NCBI RefSeq assembly: GCF_900107965.1
Contig: NZ_FNVU01000004.1
Span: forward strand, 248,001 to 312,000
Direction of reading: 5' to 3'
DNA: 64,000 nt
Origin: Actinacidiphila yanglinensis
GTDB taxonomy: Bacteria > Actinomycetota > Actinomycetes > Streptomycetales > Streptomycetaceae
Numbering within the stretch: the stretch's first letter is position 1; each line of letters opens with the position of its first letter. Below, one piece after another: positions 25,702 to 34,012 of this stretch. The notes beneath the pieces were generated by a model. It was not told where the DNA came from and ran no database searches. It saw only the letters and a list, made by a program, of their open reading frames with translations. A program made the position numbers and the translations under genes.

Positions 25702-26618
25702 GCATCGCCGTCTGGCTGCCGCTGCTGCTGCCCCTGCTCGCGGCGCCCGCCGCCCGGCGGCTCGCCGACGCGCTGCCGCCGCGTACCGCCGCGTTGCTGC
25801 TGGCGGTGTCCGCGGTGCTGCTCGCCGCGTGCAGTACCGCCGCGCTCGGGCTGCTCGCGGGGGCGGGCGCGCTGCGGCTGCCGCCGGTCGCCGCGCTCGG
25901 CCACCTCGTCCTGCCCGTGGTCGGCGACCAGGTCACCGTGCCGGCGGCATGCGTCGCCGCGGCTCTCCTCACCGCGGTCGCGGTCGCCCTCGTCCACGCC
26001 GTCCGGCGCCACGTCCTGCTCGCGGACCGGGCCCGGCGCAACGCCGAGCAGGTGGGTACGGCCGCGGGCGACCTCACCGTGCTCAGCGACGCGCGGCCCG
26101 ACGCGTACGCCCTTCCCGGGCGGCCGGGGCAGCCCGGGCGGATCGTCGTCACCTCGGGGATGCTGCGCGCGCTCGACCCGGCCGAGCGCGAGGCCCTGCT
26201 CGCCCACGAACGGGCCCACCTCTCCGGGCGCCACCACCTCTTCCTCACCGCCCTCGCGCTGGCCTGCGCCTGCCACCCGGCGCTCCGGCTGCTGCGGGCG
26301 CCGCTGTCGTACGCGCTCGAGCGGGGCGCGGACGAGGCTGCCGCCGCGGCCGTCGGGGACCGCCGGCTCGCCGCGCTAGCGATCGGGCACGCCGCGCTCG
26401 CCGGGCGTCCGGCGCCTCGGCCGTACGCCGCGCTCTCCGTTGCCACGGGGCCTGTGCCGCGCCGGGTGTCCGCGCTGCTGTCCCCCCGGGCCGCCCGCAC
26501 GCCACGGGCCATCGCGCTCCTGCTCGCCGCCGTGGTCACGCTTTCCGCGGGGTGCGCGCTCTATGCGGCGGTCGACCTGCACGGGTCGATCGAGGTGGCG
26601 CAGGGGGAGCCCCGCTAG
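25698..26618 (+). CDS. M56-family membrane metallopeptidase (BlaR1-like, no sensor domain)
   Basis: A 306-residue membrane protein with several hydrophobic segments (about 1-20, 30-55, 80-105, 265-285) and a zinc-binding motif LLAHERAHL (HExxH) followed by an Glu-containing helix, LERGADEAAA, with the third ligand. It lacks the C-terminal penicillin-sensor domain of BlaR1, as is typical for actinobacterial M56 proteins. Its role is probably to cleave the BlaI repressor. The GTG start overlaps the BlaI stop (GTGA at 25698-25701). The signal that activates it, and whether it acts on other substrates, is unknown. Confidence 0.88.
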   Translation: MSIAVWLPLLLPLLAAPAARRLADALPPRTAALLLAVSAVLLAACSTAALGLLAGAGALRLPPVAALGHLVLPVVGDQVTVPAACVAAALLTAVAVALVHAVRRHVLLADRARRNAEQVGTAAGDLTVLSDARPDAYALPGRPGQPGRIVVTSGMLRALDPAEREALLAHERAHLSGRHHLFLTALALACACHPALRLLRAPLSYALERGADEAAAAAVGDRRLAALAIGHAALAGRPAPRPYAALSVATGPVPRRVSALLSPRAARTPRAIALLLAAVVTLSAGCALYAAVDLHGSIEVAQGEPR

Positions 26619-26844
26619 GCCCGGTGGGACTTGAGGGGACCCTCCCTTGGTGGGTGGTGCGGTTTTCTCGGGACCTTTTTGTGGTGGGGGTACGGCGGGG
26701 GTTCGCCGTTGTGGGTGACGGTTGAGCGCCGAGGGTCCGCCCGGTGGGGGGTGCTCGCGCAGTTCTCCCCCAGGGCTTCGCCTGGGAGGTACCCCCAGCG
26801 CGCCCCTGGGTGGGTGCCCCTGCGGGGGGCGGGAGAATGGGGGC
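26619..26844. repeat. Intergenic dispersed repeat, long form (copy A)
   Basis: The gap between the M56 and DUF2786 genes holds a copy of the dispersed element seen at 39 kb. The core GCTCGCGCAGTTC (about 26753-26765) is followed by a 32-base insert with the hairpin CCCAGGGCTTCGCCTGGG and GGTACC, then CGCGCCCCTGGG (about 26799-26811). The 60 bases before the core also resemble the other copies. No gene is present. Confidence 0.75.
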
Positions 26845-27942
26845 GTGGAGTGGGATGAGGCGTGGAGCCGGGCGGTGTGGGGTGGCGAGGGGGAGCGGGA
26901 TACGGCTGCCTCCGTGTTGGCGGCGGCGGGGGAGGGGTGGACGGGGGTTGCCGTGCGGACGTTTGGTGAGGTGGTACGGGGGGCGGTCGCGCGGGGGTGG
27001 GCGGACGAGGATCTGGTGCGGATGGCCGGGCGGGAGCTCGGGGAGCCGTCGCACCGGATGGCGCGGGCACTGGCAGCCGCGCCCGGGCGGAAGTCGCTCG
27101 GCCGTTTCGTCGACGGGGAGCGGCTGGACCGTTTCTCCGCCGCGCACACCTTCGTCGAGCTGCTCTGCCTCTACGCCGCCCTGCCCACGATCACCGCACC
27201 GACCCTCCCCCCGCCGGCCCGCCCGGCCGAAGGGGTCGGCGGCAAGGCCCTGGCCCGTATCCGCGCCCTGCTGGCGAAAGCGGAGTCCACCGGCTTCCCG
27301 GAGGAGGCCGAGGCGCTGTCCGCGAAGGCCCAGCAGTTGATGGCGAGGCACAGCATCGACGCGGCCGAGCTGGCCGCGGCGCACGGCGGCGGCGCGGACG
27401 CCCCTGCCACCCGCAGGATCGGCGTGGACCGGCCGTACGAAGGCGCGAAGGCGCTCCTCCTGGACGCGGTGGCTGCCGCGAACCGCTGCGAGTCCGTCTG
27501 GTCCGCGGAGTACGGCTTCGCCACGGTCGTGGGGCACACCGCCGACCTGGAGGTGGTCGAGGTGATGTTCACCTCGCTGCTGGTCCAGGCGGACCGGGCC
27601 CTGCACCGCGGCCGCTCGTCGCGCTCCCGCGACTTCCGCGAGTCCTTCCTGATCTCGTACGCCGCCCGGGTCCGGGAGCGGCTGACCGCCGCGACCGAGG
27701 CGGAGGTCGCCGAGGCGGCCCGCGCGTCGGGGCCGGGCCTGCTGCCCGCGCTCGCCGCCCGCGACCTCGCGGTGCGCGACGCCACCCGGCACCTCTTCCC
27801 GCGGACCACCGCCACTCGGCTCAAGGGCCGTGACCCCGACGGCTGGCGCGACGGCCGCACCGCCGCCGACCGCGCCCGCCTGCGGGATCAGGTGCCGCCG
27901 ACCTTCTCGGGGTCGATCCGGAACAGGCCGCGGCGGTCGTAG
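26845..27942 (+). CDS. DUF2786 domain-containing protein
   Basis: A 365-residue soluble protein. The N-terminal 130 residues are helical (AAVRTFGEVVRGAVARGWADEDLVRMAGRELG-like pattern). The middle shows the DUF2786 signature: ALARIRALLAKAESTGFPEE AEALSAKAQQLMARHSID, followed by DUF7168-like sequence with a conserved ANRCESVW and LLVQADRAL. The function is unknown; DUF2786 proteins also occur in phages and plasmids. The GTG at 26845 is chosen because GGGAG lies upstream; the frame is open further upstream through the repeat element. Its 3' end overlaps the convergent ABC-2-like gene by 55 bases. Confidence 0.82.
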   Translation: MEWDEAWSRAVWGGEGERDTAASVLAAAGEGWTGVAVRTFGEVVRGAVARGWADEDLVRMAGRELGEPSHRMARALAAAPGRKSLGRFVDGERLDRFSAAHTFVELLCLYAALPTITAPTLPPPARPAEGVGGKALARIRALLAKAESTGFPEEAEALSAKAQQLMARHSIDAAELAAAHGGGADAPATRRIGVDRPYEGAKALLLDAVAAANRCESVWSAEYGFATVVGHTADLEVVEVMFTSLLVQADRALHRGRSSRSRDFRESFLISYAARVRERLTAATEAEVAEAARASGPGLLPALAARDLAVRDATRHLFPRTTATRLKGRDPDGWRDGRTAADRARLRDQVPPTFSGSIRNRPRRS

Positions 27943-29204
27943 AAGTGGGTGACGCCGAAGCCGAGCACCAGTCCCACGACCAGCCCGACGCAGAGCCACA
28001 GCCAGGCGCGTTCCAGGCCGGCGTTGCCGCGGGCGTCGAAGTAGAGGATCGCCCGGACCCCGCCGGTGATCTGGCGCATCGGTTCGAACCAGGCGAGGCC
28101 GCGGTAGAACGCCGGCACGGCTTCGAGGGGGATCGTGGCGCCGGCGGAGGGAAGCCCGAGGGCGACGAAGAAGAACATGGCGACGAGTTGCCCGAGCGTC
28201 CCGAAGATCGCCGTGATCGCCTGCACGCCCACGCCCACCACCGCGCCGGCGCAGACGGAGAACACCCACAGCAGGAACAGGTGCGGCATGTCCAGATCGA
28301 TGATCACCGCGGTGGCCAGCACCACCACGGACGCGGTCAGGACGGACAGGGCCAGCGACATGACCATCTTGACGGCCAGGGTCCGGACCCGGCTGATCAG
28401 CACCGGCGACCGCATCCGCCGGAACGGCCCGAACTCGCTGGGCGCGTAGCCGAGTGCCGCGTCCACGCCGTTGCTGATGATGTTGGCGCCGAGGAAGCCG
28501 CCCAGCACGAGCACCAGCGTGTAGTAGAAGGAGGTGAGCCCCAGGCCGGTGCGCACGCCGATGGTGTGGCCCGGCGCGCTGGTCGTGGTGACCGGGTCGT
28601 CGAGGAGCATCCGCTGCGCGGTGTTCGGCCGGGCGCCGGTACGGGTCAGCCGGTCCAGCAACTGGGCGCCGATCTGCCGGGAGGCGGGCGGCACCACCGC
28701 CTGGGTGGCGGTCGTGGCCAGCGAGGAGGCGAGGCTGCCGGCGCCGGGGTTGGTGAGCAGGACCACGTGCGGCTGGCGGATGTTCGTGGTCGAGGCGCCG
28801 GGCCGGATGATCGCGTTCAGGGAGGCGGTGAAGTCCGCCGGGACGGCGATCCCTCCGTACAGCCGCCCGGAGTCGAAGCGGTCCTTCGCCTCGGCGGGCG
28901 TCAGCACCTCCCACTTGATGCGGTGCCGCGGGTTCGGAGCGGTGGCGATGCCCTGCACGAACTGCGTGCCGATCGGGCCGGTGTCCTGGTTGACCAGGGC
29001 GATCGGCAGGTTCCGTACGTTGCCGCGCGGGTCGGCGACCCCGCCGGAGTAGATCAGCGCGAGCAGGAAGGACACCAAGGTCACCAGGATCGAGGGCAGC
29101 GCCCAGACCGGCCATTTCCCCAGGATCTGCCGCGCGGTGACCGCCGGGGGCGCGTACGCGGGCGCGGGGTGTCCATGCGGCGGCTTGGCGTGGTGCTTGG
29201 ACAC
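27888..29204 (-). CDS. ABC-2/YhgE-Pip-like (DUF3533) membrane protein
   Basis: A 438-residue membrane protein with the permease-like plan: an N-terminal helix (about 35-55, LPSILVTLVSFLLALIYSGG), a large extracytoplasmic domain (about 60-230, NLPIALVNQDTGPIGTQFV is the hallmark), and five C-terminal helices (about 235-425). This matches the YhgE/Pip or DUF3533 group of export-type permeases related to ABC-2 and to yeast SNG1. The first 20 residues are His/Pro-rich. GGGAGAGG lies before the GTG start. No ATPase gene is adjacent, so it may work alone or with a distant partner. Export of drugs, lipids or proteins is possible; the substrate is not evident. Confidence 0.83.
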   Translation of the reverse strand: MSKHHAKPPHGHPAPAYAPPAVTARQILGKWPVWALPSILVTLVSFLLALIYSGGVADPRGNVRNLPIALVNQDTGPIGTQFVQGIATAPNPRHRIKWEVLTPAEAKDRFDSGRLYGGIAVPADFTASLNAIIRPGASTTNIRQPHVVLLTNPGAGSLASSLATTATQAVVPPASRQIGAQLLDRLTRTGARPNTAQRMLLDDPVTTTSAPGHTIGVRTGLGLTSFYYTLVLVLGGFLGANIISNGVDAALGYAPSEFGPFRRMRSPVLISRVRTLAVKMVMSLALSVLTASVVVLATAVIIDLDMPHLFLLWVFSVCAGAVVGVGVQAITAIFGTLGQLVAMFFFVALGLPSAGATIPLEAVPAFYRGLAWFEPMRQITGGVRAILYFDARGNAGLERAWLWLCVGLVVGLVLGFGVTHFYDRRGLFRIDPEKVGGT

Positions 29205-29325
29205 GGACGGCCTCTCCCGGTGCCTTGACCGCGACCCGCTACGGGGCCCCGGACGTGGGGTGCGGAGATCTCCTCAAGGGTGGCCCGCCCCGCCGCCGCA
29301 CACCCCTGGAGTGCCGCCGGGCGGG

Positions 29326-29736
29326 TTACGCCGGGTTCGCGCCCCCGGTGTCCGGGCCCTCGGCGTCCTGGCCGTGCCCGGTGTCGATGACGCAGAAGCG
29401 GTTCCCCTCGGTGTCCGCGAGCACCACGAAGTCGGCGTCCTGCGGATAGAGGTCCCAGTCCACCCGCCGCGCGCCGAGCGCCACCAGCCGCTCCACCTCC
29501 GCGGCCTGGTCGGCCGCGTCGCCCGCGTACAGGTCCAGATGCACGCGGGGGTACTCCTGCACCGGGCTCTCGCTCAGCCCCAGCGACAACTGCGGGCCGG
29601 TACCCGACGCGGGCACCAGCACCACCCAGTCCGCCGCCATCTCCTCGCGCGGCACGTAGTCCAGCGCGCGCGTCCAGAACTCCGCCGCCCTGGGTACGTC
29701 CTGGACGCCCATCACCACCGAGCCGATTCTCACCAT
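29326..29736 (-). CDS. VOC-family (glyoxalase-like) protein
   Basis: A 136-residue vicinal-oxygen-chelate protein. It opens with MVRIGSVVMGVQDVPRAAEFW, the usual first beta-alpha unit, and contains VHLDLYAGD (His as possible ligand) and the ending DFVVLADTEGNRFCVIDTG with the terminal Glu. Actinobacterial proteins of this size are often labelled glyoxalase, bleomycin resistance or dioxygenase-like, without proven substrate. The start at 29736 opens the domain; the frame extends to 29784 with unrelated sequence. It follows the MreB-like gene on the same strand by 44 bases and may be cotranscribed. Confidence 0.87.
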   Translation of the reverse strand: MVRIGSVVMGVQDVPRAAEFWTRALDYVPREEMAADWVVLVPASGTGPQLSLGLSESPVQEYPRVHLDLYAGDAADQAAEVERLVALGARRVDWDLYPQDADFVVLADTEGNRFCVIDTGHGQDAEGPDTGGANPA

Positions 29737-29780
29737 GCCGTCATTCAACCGCCCGCGCCCCTCGGGCGCGGGCGGTTCCC

Positions 29781-30836
29781 TCATGCCATCAGCGGGCTGA
29801 GCACCATGGGGCGGACCTTGCCCTCGATCATCGCGCCGAGTCCCCGCACGGCGACGGTGTCGGGGTTGGGGGCGACGTTGACCGGCATGTTCGTGGCCTC
29901 ACGGAGCATCAGGTCCAGGCCGGGCATGTGCGCGCTGCCGCCGGCCAGCATGATGCCGCGGTCGCCCAGGTCGGCGACGAGGTCGGGAGCGCAGCGGCGC
30001 AGCACGGACGTGATGGCGTCGAGCACCGCGTTGAGCGGGGGCCGCATCGCGCTGCGCACCACCTCGGTCTCGACCATGACGGAGCGGGCCAGCCCGCTCG
30101 CCACGTCCCGCCCGTACACCTCGGTCGTGGCGGTCCCGCCGGCGGTGGGGGCGCCGAGCGCCTGGTGCAGCGGCCGCACGGACTGGCTGGGCAGCATCAG
30201 CGCGTGGTTGCTGCGCAGGTGGTCCACCACCGCGCGGTCGATCGCGTCGCCGCCCACGGGCACGGTCTCGGCCGCCACCAGGGAGCCGAGCGAGAGCACC
30301 GCGACCTGCGTCGTACCGGCCCCGCACACCACGATCATGGTGGCCTCGGGGTGCTCCACGGGCAGCCCGCAGCCGACCGCCGCGGAGATGAGGGTGTCCA
30401 CCATCTCCACCCGGCGTGCGCCGAGTCCGTACATCGTCTCGACGGCGGCACGGCGCGCGATTGGGGCGCTGCCGTGCGGCATGCAGACCGCCGCGCGCAT
30501 CACCGGCGAGCCGCGCAGCCGCATCCAGCGGCGGCCGAGCTTGCCGCCGAGGACGTGCCGCAGCATCCGCTGGGCCATCTCGATGTCGACCACCGCGCCG
30601 CCGGCCACCGGACGGGCCACCCGGATGTGGTCGGGGGTGCGGCCGAACATCGTCTCGGCCCGCTTGCCGACGGCGATGAGCGCGCCGGTGCGGGTGTCGA
30701 TCGCCGCGACGCTCGGCTCGTCGACGACCAGGCCGCCGCCGCGCAGGTAGACCCGGGTACGGGCGGCGCCGATGTCGACCGCCATGGTGCAGCGGCGCAG
30801 CTGCCCGAGGGTGGGGTAGAGGGCGGTGGGGGTCAC
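29781..30836 (-). CDS. MreB-like rod-shape-determining protein (divergent actin homologue)
   Basis: A 351-residue actin-family protein. Recognisable are phosphate-1 AVDIGAARTRVYL, a connect region with MLRHVLGGKLGRRW, phosphate-2 IVVCGAGTTQVAVLSLGS and adenosine motif GIMLAGGSAHMPGLDLML. The phosphate-2 motif has Cys-Gly-Ala-Gly where MreB has Asp-Ile-Gly-Gly-Gly, so nucleotide handling may differ. Streptomyces carry one canonical MreB and divergent Mbl-like copies; this is one of the latter and is not in an mreBCD cluster. The GTG start overlaps the stop of the DUF7144 gene by 4 bases; an alternative ATG lies at 30785. The link to a small membrane protein suggests a membrane-anchored filament. 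Confidence 0.85.
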   Translation of the reverse strand: MTPTALYPTLGQLRRCTMAVDIGAARTRVYLRGGGLVVDEPSVAAIDTRTGALIAVGKRAETMFGRTPDHIRVARPVAGGAVVDIEMAQRMLRHVLGGKLGRRWMRLRGSPVMRAAVCMPHGSAPIARRAAVETMYGLGARRVEMVDTLISAAVGCGLPVEHPEATMIVVCGAGTTQVAVLSLGSLVAAETVPVGGDAIDRAVVDHLRSNHALMLPSQSVRPLHQALGAPTAGGTATTEVYGRDVASGLARSVMVETEVVRSAMRPPLNAVLDAITSVLRRCAPDLVADLGDRGIMLAGGSAHMPGLDLMLREATNMPVNVAPNPDTVAVRGLGAMIEGKVRPMVLSPLMA

Positions 30837-31318
30837 AGCGCACCGCCGTAGGGGAGGTTGCGCGGGTGGTATGTGGCCAGCGACCAGATCACGAACGTGT
30901 CGATCGCGACCATGATGATCGCCCAGATCGGCTGGTAGGGCAGGAACATGAAGTTCGCGATCATGTTCAGGCCGGCGATGAAGATGCCGAGGTAGCGCGC
31001 CCACGCCAGGCCGCGCAGCAGGCAGTAGCCGACGAGCAGGGCGATGACGCCGAGGACCAGGTGGATCCAGCCCCACGCGGTCACGTCGAACTTGTACACG
31101 TAGTCGCCGCGGGTGCGCACGTAGACGACGTCCTTGGCGATGCCGACGATTCCCTCCAGGACCGCCAGGATGCCGCCGACCATCAGCATCAGTCCGGCGA
31201 AGACGGTGCCGCCGGCGGCCCACGCGGTGCGCGACTCGTCGCGGTCGCGCGGGGGGCGTCCGGCGCCCCCCGGCGGTTGCGCCCCGGGGGGCGGACTTGC
31301 GGTGGTGTCGTGGCTCAT
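30833..31318 (-). CDS. DUF7144-family four-helix membrane protein
   Basis: A 161-residue protein with a Pro/Gly-rich cytoplasmic N-terminus (about 1-30) and four membrane helices (about 36-55, 80-100, 104-122 and 127-148). The sequence VFAGLMLMVGGILAVLEGIVGI and the ending WSLATYHPRNLPYGGAL match the actinobacterial DUF7144 family. GGGAG precedes the ATG at 31318. It overlaps the MreB-like gene by 4 bases and is the first gene of that unit. The function is unknown. The family name is from memory. Confidence 0.75.
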   Translation of the reverse strand: MSHDTTASPPPGAQPPGGAGRPPRDRDESRTAWAAGGTVFAGLMLMVGGILAVLEGIVGIAKDVVYVRTRGDYVYKFDVTAWGWIHLVLGVIALLVGYCLLRGLAWARYLGIFIAGLNMIANFMFLPYQPIWAIIMVAIDTFVIWSLATYHPRNLPYGGAL

Positions 31319-31484
31319 TGGCGGTCTCCCGAGAGCGTCGGCGTCCACGGCGGGCCCGCCCGGTCCCGGCTGCGGGGTGATCCGCACGAACCAGGGCGAG
31401 AACCTGCCCTCTAGTCACGAGGATTGGCCCGGCCGCCGGGCACGGCGAGAGATGTTGGGCCGAACGAGCAGGCGCCGCAGGCGG

Positions 31485-31528
31485 GAACGCCCCCGTACGG
31501 CGCGTCGCCGCGCGGTACGGGGGCGTTC
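31485..31528 (-). terminator. Hairpin downstream of the dodecin gene
   Basis: A perfect 14-base inverted repeat, GAACGCCCCCGTAC (31485-31498) and GTACGGGGGCGTTC (31515-31528), with a 16-base loop. It lies 64 bases past the dodecin stop on the minus strand and upstream of the DUF7144 gene. Confidence 0.7.
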
Positions 31529-31591
31529 GGGAACGGGGGTACGGGGCCTACGGGGCGGGAGGGTGCCGAACTGTGCCGGACGGTGCCGGGG

Positions 31592-31804
31592 TTACGCCTC
31601 CTCCAGCCGGAAGCCCACCTTCAGGCCGACCTGGTAGTGCTCGATCTCCCCGTCCACGATGTGCCCGCGGACCTGGGTGATCTCGAACCAGTCCAGGCCG
31701 CGCAGGGTGCGCGACGCACGCGTGATGCCGTTGCGGACCGCGGCGTCGACACCCTCGGTGGAGGTGCCGACGATCTCGGTGACGCGGTAGGTGTGGTCAG
31801 CCAT
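31592..31804 (-). CDS. Dodecin-family flavin-binding protein
   Basis: A 70-residue dodecin: the start HTYRVTEIVGTSTEGVDAAV, the flavin-stacking Trp in LRGLDWFEITQVRG and the GEIEHYQVGLKVGFRLE ending are characteristic. Dodecins form hollow dodecamers that store or buffer riboflavin, FMN or CoA in the cytoplasm. AAAGG precedes the ATG. The gene is monocistronic with a hairpin terminator 64 bases downstream; the flavodoxin-type reductase at 57.5 kb is far away, so there is no flavin operon. Confidence 0.95.
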   Translation of the reverse strand: MADHTYRVTEIVGTSTEGVDAAVRNGITRASRTLRGLDWFEITQVRGHIVDGEIEHYQVGLKVGFRLEEA

Positions 31805-31895
31805 GGCGGTGCCTTTCGTGTGGGGGGACGGCCGGTCGGTCCCGGCGGGTCGGTGGCTCGGGGTCGGTCGCTCCTGGGTCCGGCGGGTGTGCGGC

Positions 31896-33299
31896 TCAGT
31901 GGTGGAACGCGGTGGCCACGGACTCGGGGCGGTTCAACGGGTGCGGCTGGCGGCGCAGTTCGGGCAGCAGCCGGGTCACGTCGGCGATCAGCAGGTCGGC
32001 CAGGTCCTCGGAGAAGCCATTGCGGCACACCAGGCGCAGCACCGCCAGGTCCTGGCGGTTCGCCGGGTAGGTGTACGCGGGGACCAGCCAGCCGTGCTCG
32101 CGCAGCCGCCGCGACACGTCGAACACGTCGTACGCCGTCACCTCCGGTGTGGTGGTCACCGCGAACACCGGGAGCTGGTCGCCGGAGGTGATCAGGCGGA
32201 AGTCGCCGAGTTCCACGAAGCGTTGGGCCAGGCTGGTGGCGACGTCACGGCAGGACTGCTGCACCGCGCGGTAGCCCTCCTTGCCCAGCCGCAGGAACGA
32301 GTAGTACTGCGCGACGACTTGGGCGCCCGGGCGGGAGAAGTTCAGCGCGAAGGTGGGCATGTCGCCGCCGAGGTAGTTCACCCGGAAGACCAGCTCCTCC
32401 GGCAGCGCGTCGGCGTCGCGCCACAGCGCCCAGCCGACACCGGGGTAGACCAGCCCGTACTTGTGGCCGGAGGTGTTGATCGAGGCGACCCGCGGCAGCC
32501 GGAAGTCCCATTCCAGGTCCGGGTCGAGGAAGGGCGCGATCATCCCGCCGGAGGCGCCGTCGACGTGCACGGGGATGTGGATGCCCGTGCGCTGCTCGTA
32601 GTCGTCCAGGGCCGCGCAGATCTCGGCGACCGGTTCGTAGGAACCGTCGAAGGTGGAGCCGAGGATGGCCACCACGCCGATGGTGTTCTCGTCGCAGAGC
32701 GCCAGCGCGGCCTCGGCGTCCAGGTGCAGCCGGTCGCCGGTCATCGGCGCGAGCCGGGCCTCGACCTCCCAGAACGTGCAGAACTTCTCCCAGCACACCT
32801 GCACGTTGGCGCCCATCACCAGGTTCGGCCGGGCGGTGCCCGGGTAGCCCGGGGTGCGCTGGGACCAGCGGCGCTTGAGCGCCATCCCGGCGAGCATGCA
32901 CGCCTCGGACGAGCCGGTGGTCGAGCAGCCGACCACCGAGTCGGGGTCGGGGGCGTTCCACAGGTCGGCGAGGATCGCGACGCAGCGCCGCTCGAGTTCG
33001 GCCGTCCGCGGGTACTCGTCCTTGTCGATCATGTTCTTGTCGACGCACTCCGCCATCAGCACGTTGGCCTGCGGCTCCATCCACGTGGTGACGAACGTGG
33101 CGAGGTTCAGCCGCGAGTTGCCGTCGAGCATCAGCTCGTCGTGCACGAGCTGGTACGCCGCGGTGGGCGTCATCGGGCCGTCCGGCAGGCGGTGCTTGGG
33201 CGGGGCGGTCTGCATGCCCCCGATCGGATCGGCGGCGCCGAGGTAGAACGGGTTGACGGAGACGTCGTGCTGTGCGCCAGACCCTTTGTGCAGCGACAT
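31896..33299 (-). CDS. gadB: Glutamate decarboxylase
   Basis: A 467-residue PLP enzyme of the group II decarboxylases. The opening NPFYLGAADP and DGNSRLNLATFVTTWMEP are typical of bacterial GAD, as are VDKNMIDKDEYPRTAELERRC and the PLP-lysine motif TSGHKYGLVYPGVGW. It converts glutamate to GABA and CO2 in the cytoplasm, consuming a proton; the product feeds the GABA shunt. GGGAGG lies before the ATG at 33299; the open frame above it is not conserved. It is a single gene and no GABA antiporter gene is adjacent, so an acid-resistance pair is not formed here. Assigned gadB from sequence alone. Confidence 0.95.
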   Translation of the reverse strand: MSLHKGSGAQHDVSVNPFYLGAADPIGGMQTAPPKHRLPDGPMTPTAAYQLVHDELMLDGNSRLNLATFVTTWMEPQANVLMAECVDKNMIDKDEYPRTAELERRCVAILADLWNAPDPDSVVGCSTTGSSEACMLAGMALKRRWSQRTPGYPGTARPNLVMGANVQVCWEKFCTFWEVEARLAPMTGDRLHLDAEAALALCDENTIGVVAILGSTFDGSYEPVAEICAALDDYEQRTGIHIPVHVDGASGGMIAPFLDPDLEWDFRLPRVASINTSGHKYGLVYPGVGWALWRDADALPEELVFRVNYLGGDMPTFALNFSRPGAQVVAQYYSFLRLGKEGYRAVQQSCRDVATSLAQRFVELGDFRLITSGDQLPVFAVTTTPEVTAYDVFDVSRRLREHGWLVPAYTYPANRQDLAVLRLVCRNGFSEDLADLLIADVTRLLPELRRQPHPLNRPESVATAFHH

Positions 33300-33409
33300 G
33301 CGGGGGACCCTCCCGGCAGCGGGGCGGCGCCGGCCGGGCCTTCGGACGCCCGTACGGTCGTACCGCCGTACCCGCACGACGTTACGGTGGATCGCCCCGG
33401 GCCGCAGCG

Positions 33410-33865
33410 CTACGACTCCCGTGGGAGCAGGGCCTCCTGGGTGAAGCGGTGCAGTGCGCGGGCGAAGGCCTCGGCCTCGGCGGCCGGCCAGTGCGCGAGG
33501 TAGGCGTCGAACCGCTCGGCCAGCCGGGCGCGCATCCGGGCCACCACGCGCTCGCCCTCTTCGGTGAGCACCAGCAGGCTCGCACGGCGGTCCGCCGGGT
33601 CCGGCTCGCGCCGCAGCAGACCGGCGCCCTGCAGGCGGTCGGCGTGCCGGCTGACCACGGAGCGGTCCAGGCCGATGTCGTGGCCGAGCCGGGCCGCGCT
33701 GCGCGGGCCGCCGCGCGCGAGGCCGCTCAGCACGGGGTAGGTGGCCTCGTCCAGGGCCGGGCCCAGGCCCGCGGTCAGCTCGCCGTACACCACGGCGCGT
33801 GATTCCCGGCGGACGATGTCCCCGAAGTCCTCGGCGATCCGCTCCCCGGCGGTGGATTCGCTCAT
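33410..33865 (-). CDS. MarR-family regulator, divergent from an NTF2-like gene
   Basis: A 151-residue winged-helix regulator. The core includes YPVLSGLARGGPRSAARLG, recognition helix DRSVVSRHADRLQGAGLLRR, wing DPADRRASLLVLTEEGER and the dimer-helix ending ALHRFTQEALL. It is a standard MarR of solvent/antibiotic-response type. Upstream, two copies of a 17-base palindrome flank the promoter of the divergent gene, so it probably represses the NTF2-like gene and itself. The ligand is not known. Confidence 0.88.
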   Translation of the reverse strand: MSESTAGERIAEDFGDIVRRESRAVVYGELTAGLGPALDEATYPVLSGLARGGPRSAARLGHDIGLDRSVVSRHADRLQGAGLLRREPDPADRRASLLVLTEEGERVVARMRARLAERFDAYLAHWPAAEAEAFARALHRFTQEALLPRES

Positions 33866-33936
33866 CGGCTCAGCTTAGGGCTGTGCCGGGCCCGGACCGG
33901 CCTTCCGAGGGACAGGAGCGGGCTGCATCCGATGAA

Positions 33937-33995
33937 GCGTGCACGAAGCACGCGTTTGGACTAGGGTGAATCTGAAGAGCGTGCACGGAGCACGC
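33937..33995. promoter_or_regulatory. Duplicated 17-base operator between marR and NTF2-like gene
   Basis: GCGTGCACGAAGCACGC (33937-33953) and GCGTGCACGGAGCACGC (33979-33995) are two nearly identical palindromes whose centres lie 42 bases apart, four helical turns. Both lie between the divergent starts and the second ends 18 bases before the NTF2-like ATG at 34013. Confidence 0.78.
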
Positions 33996-34012
33996 TTATG
34001 GAGGGAGTCGGG

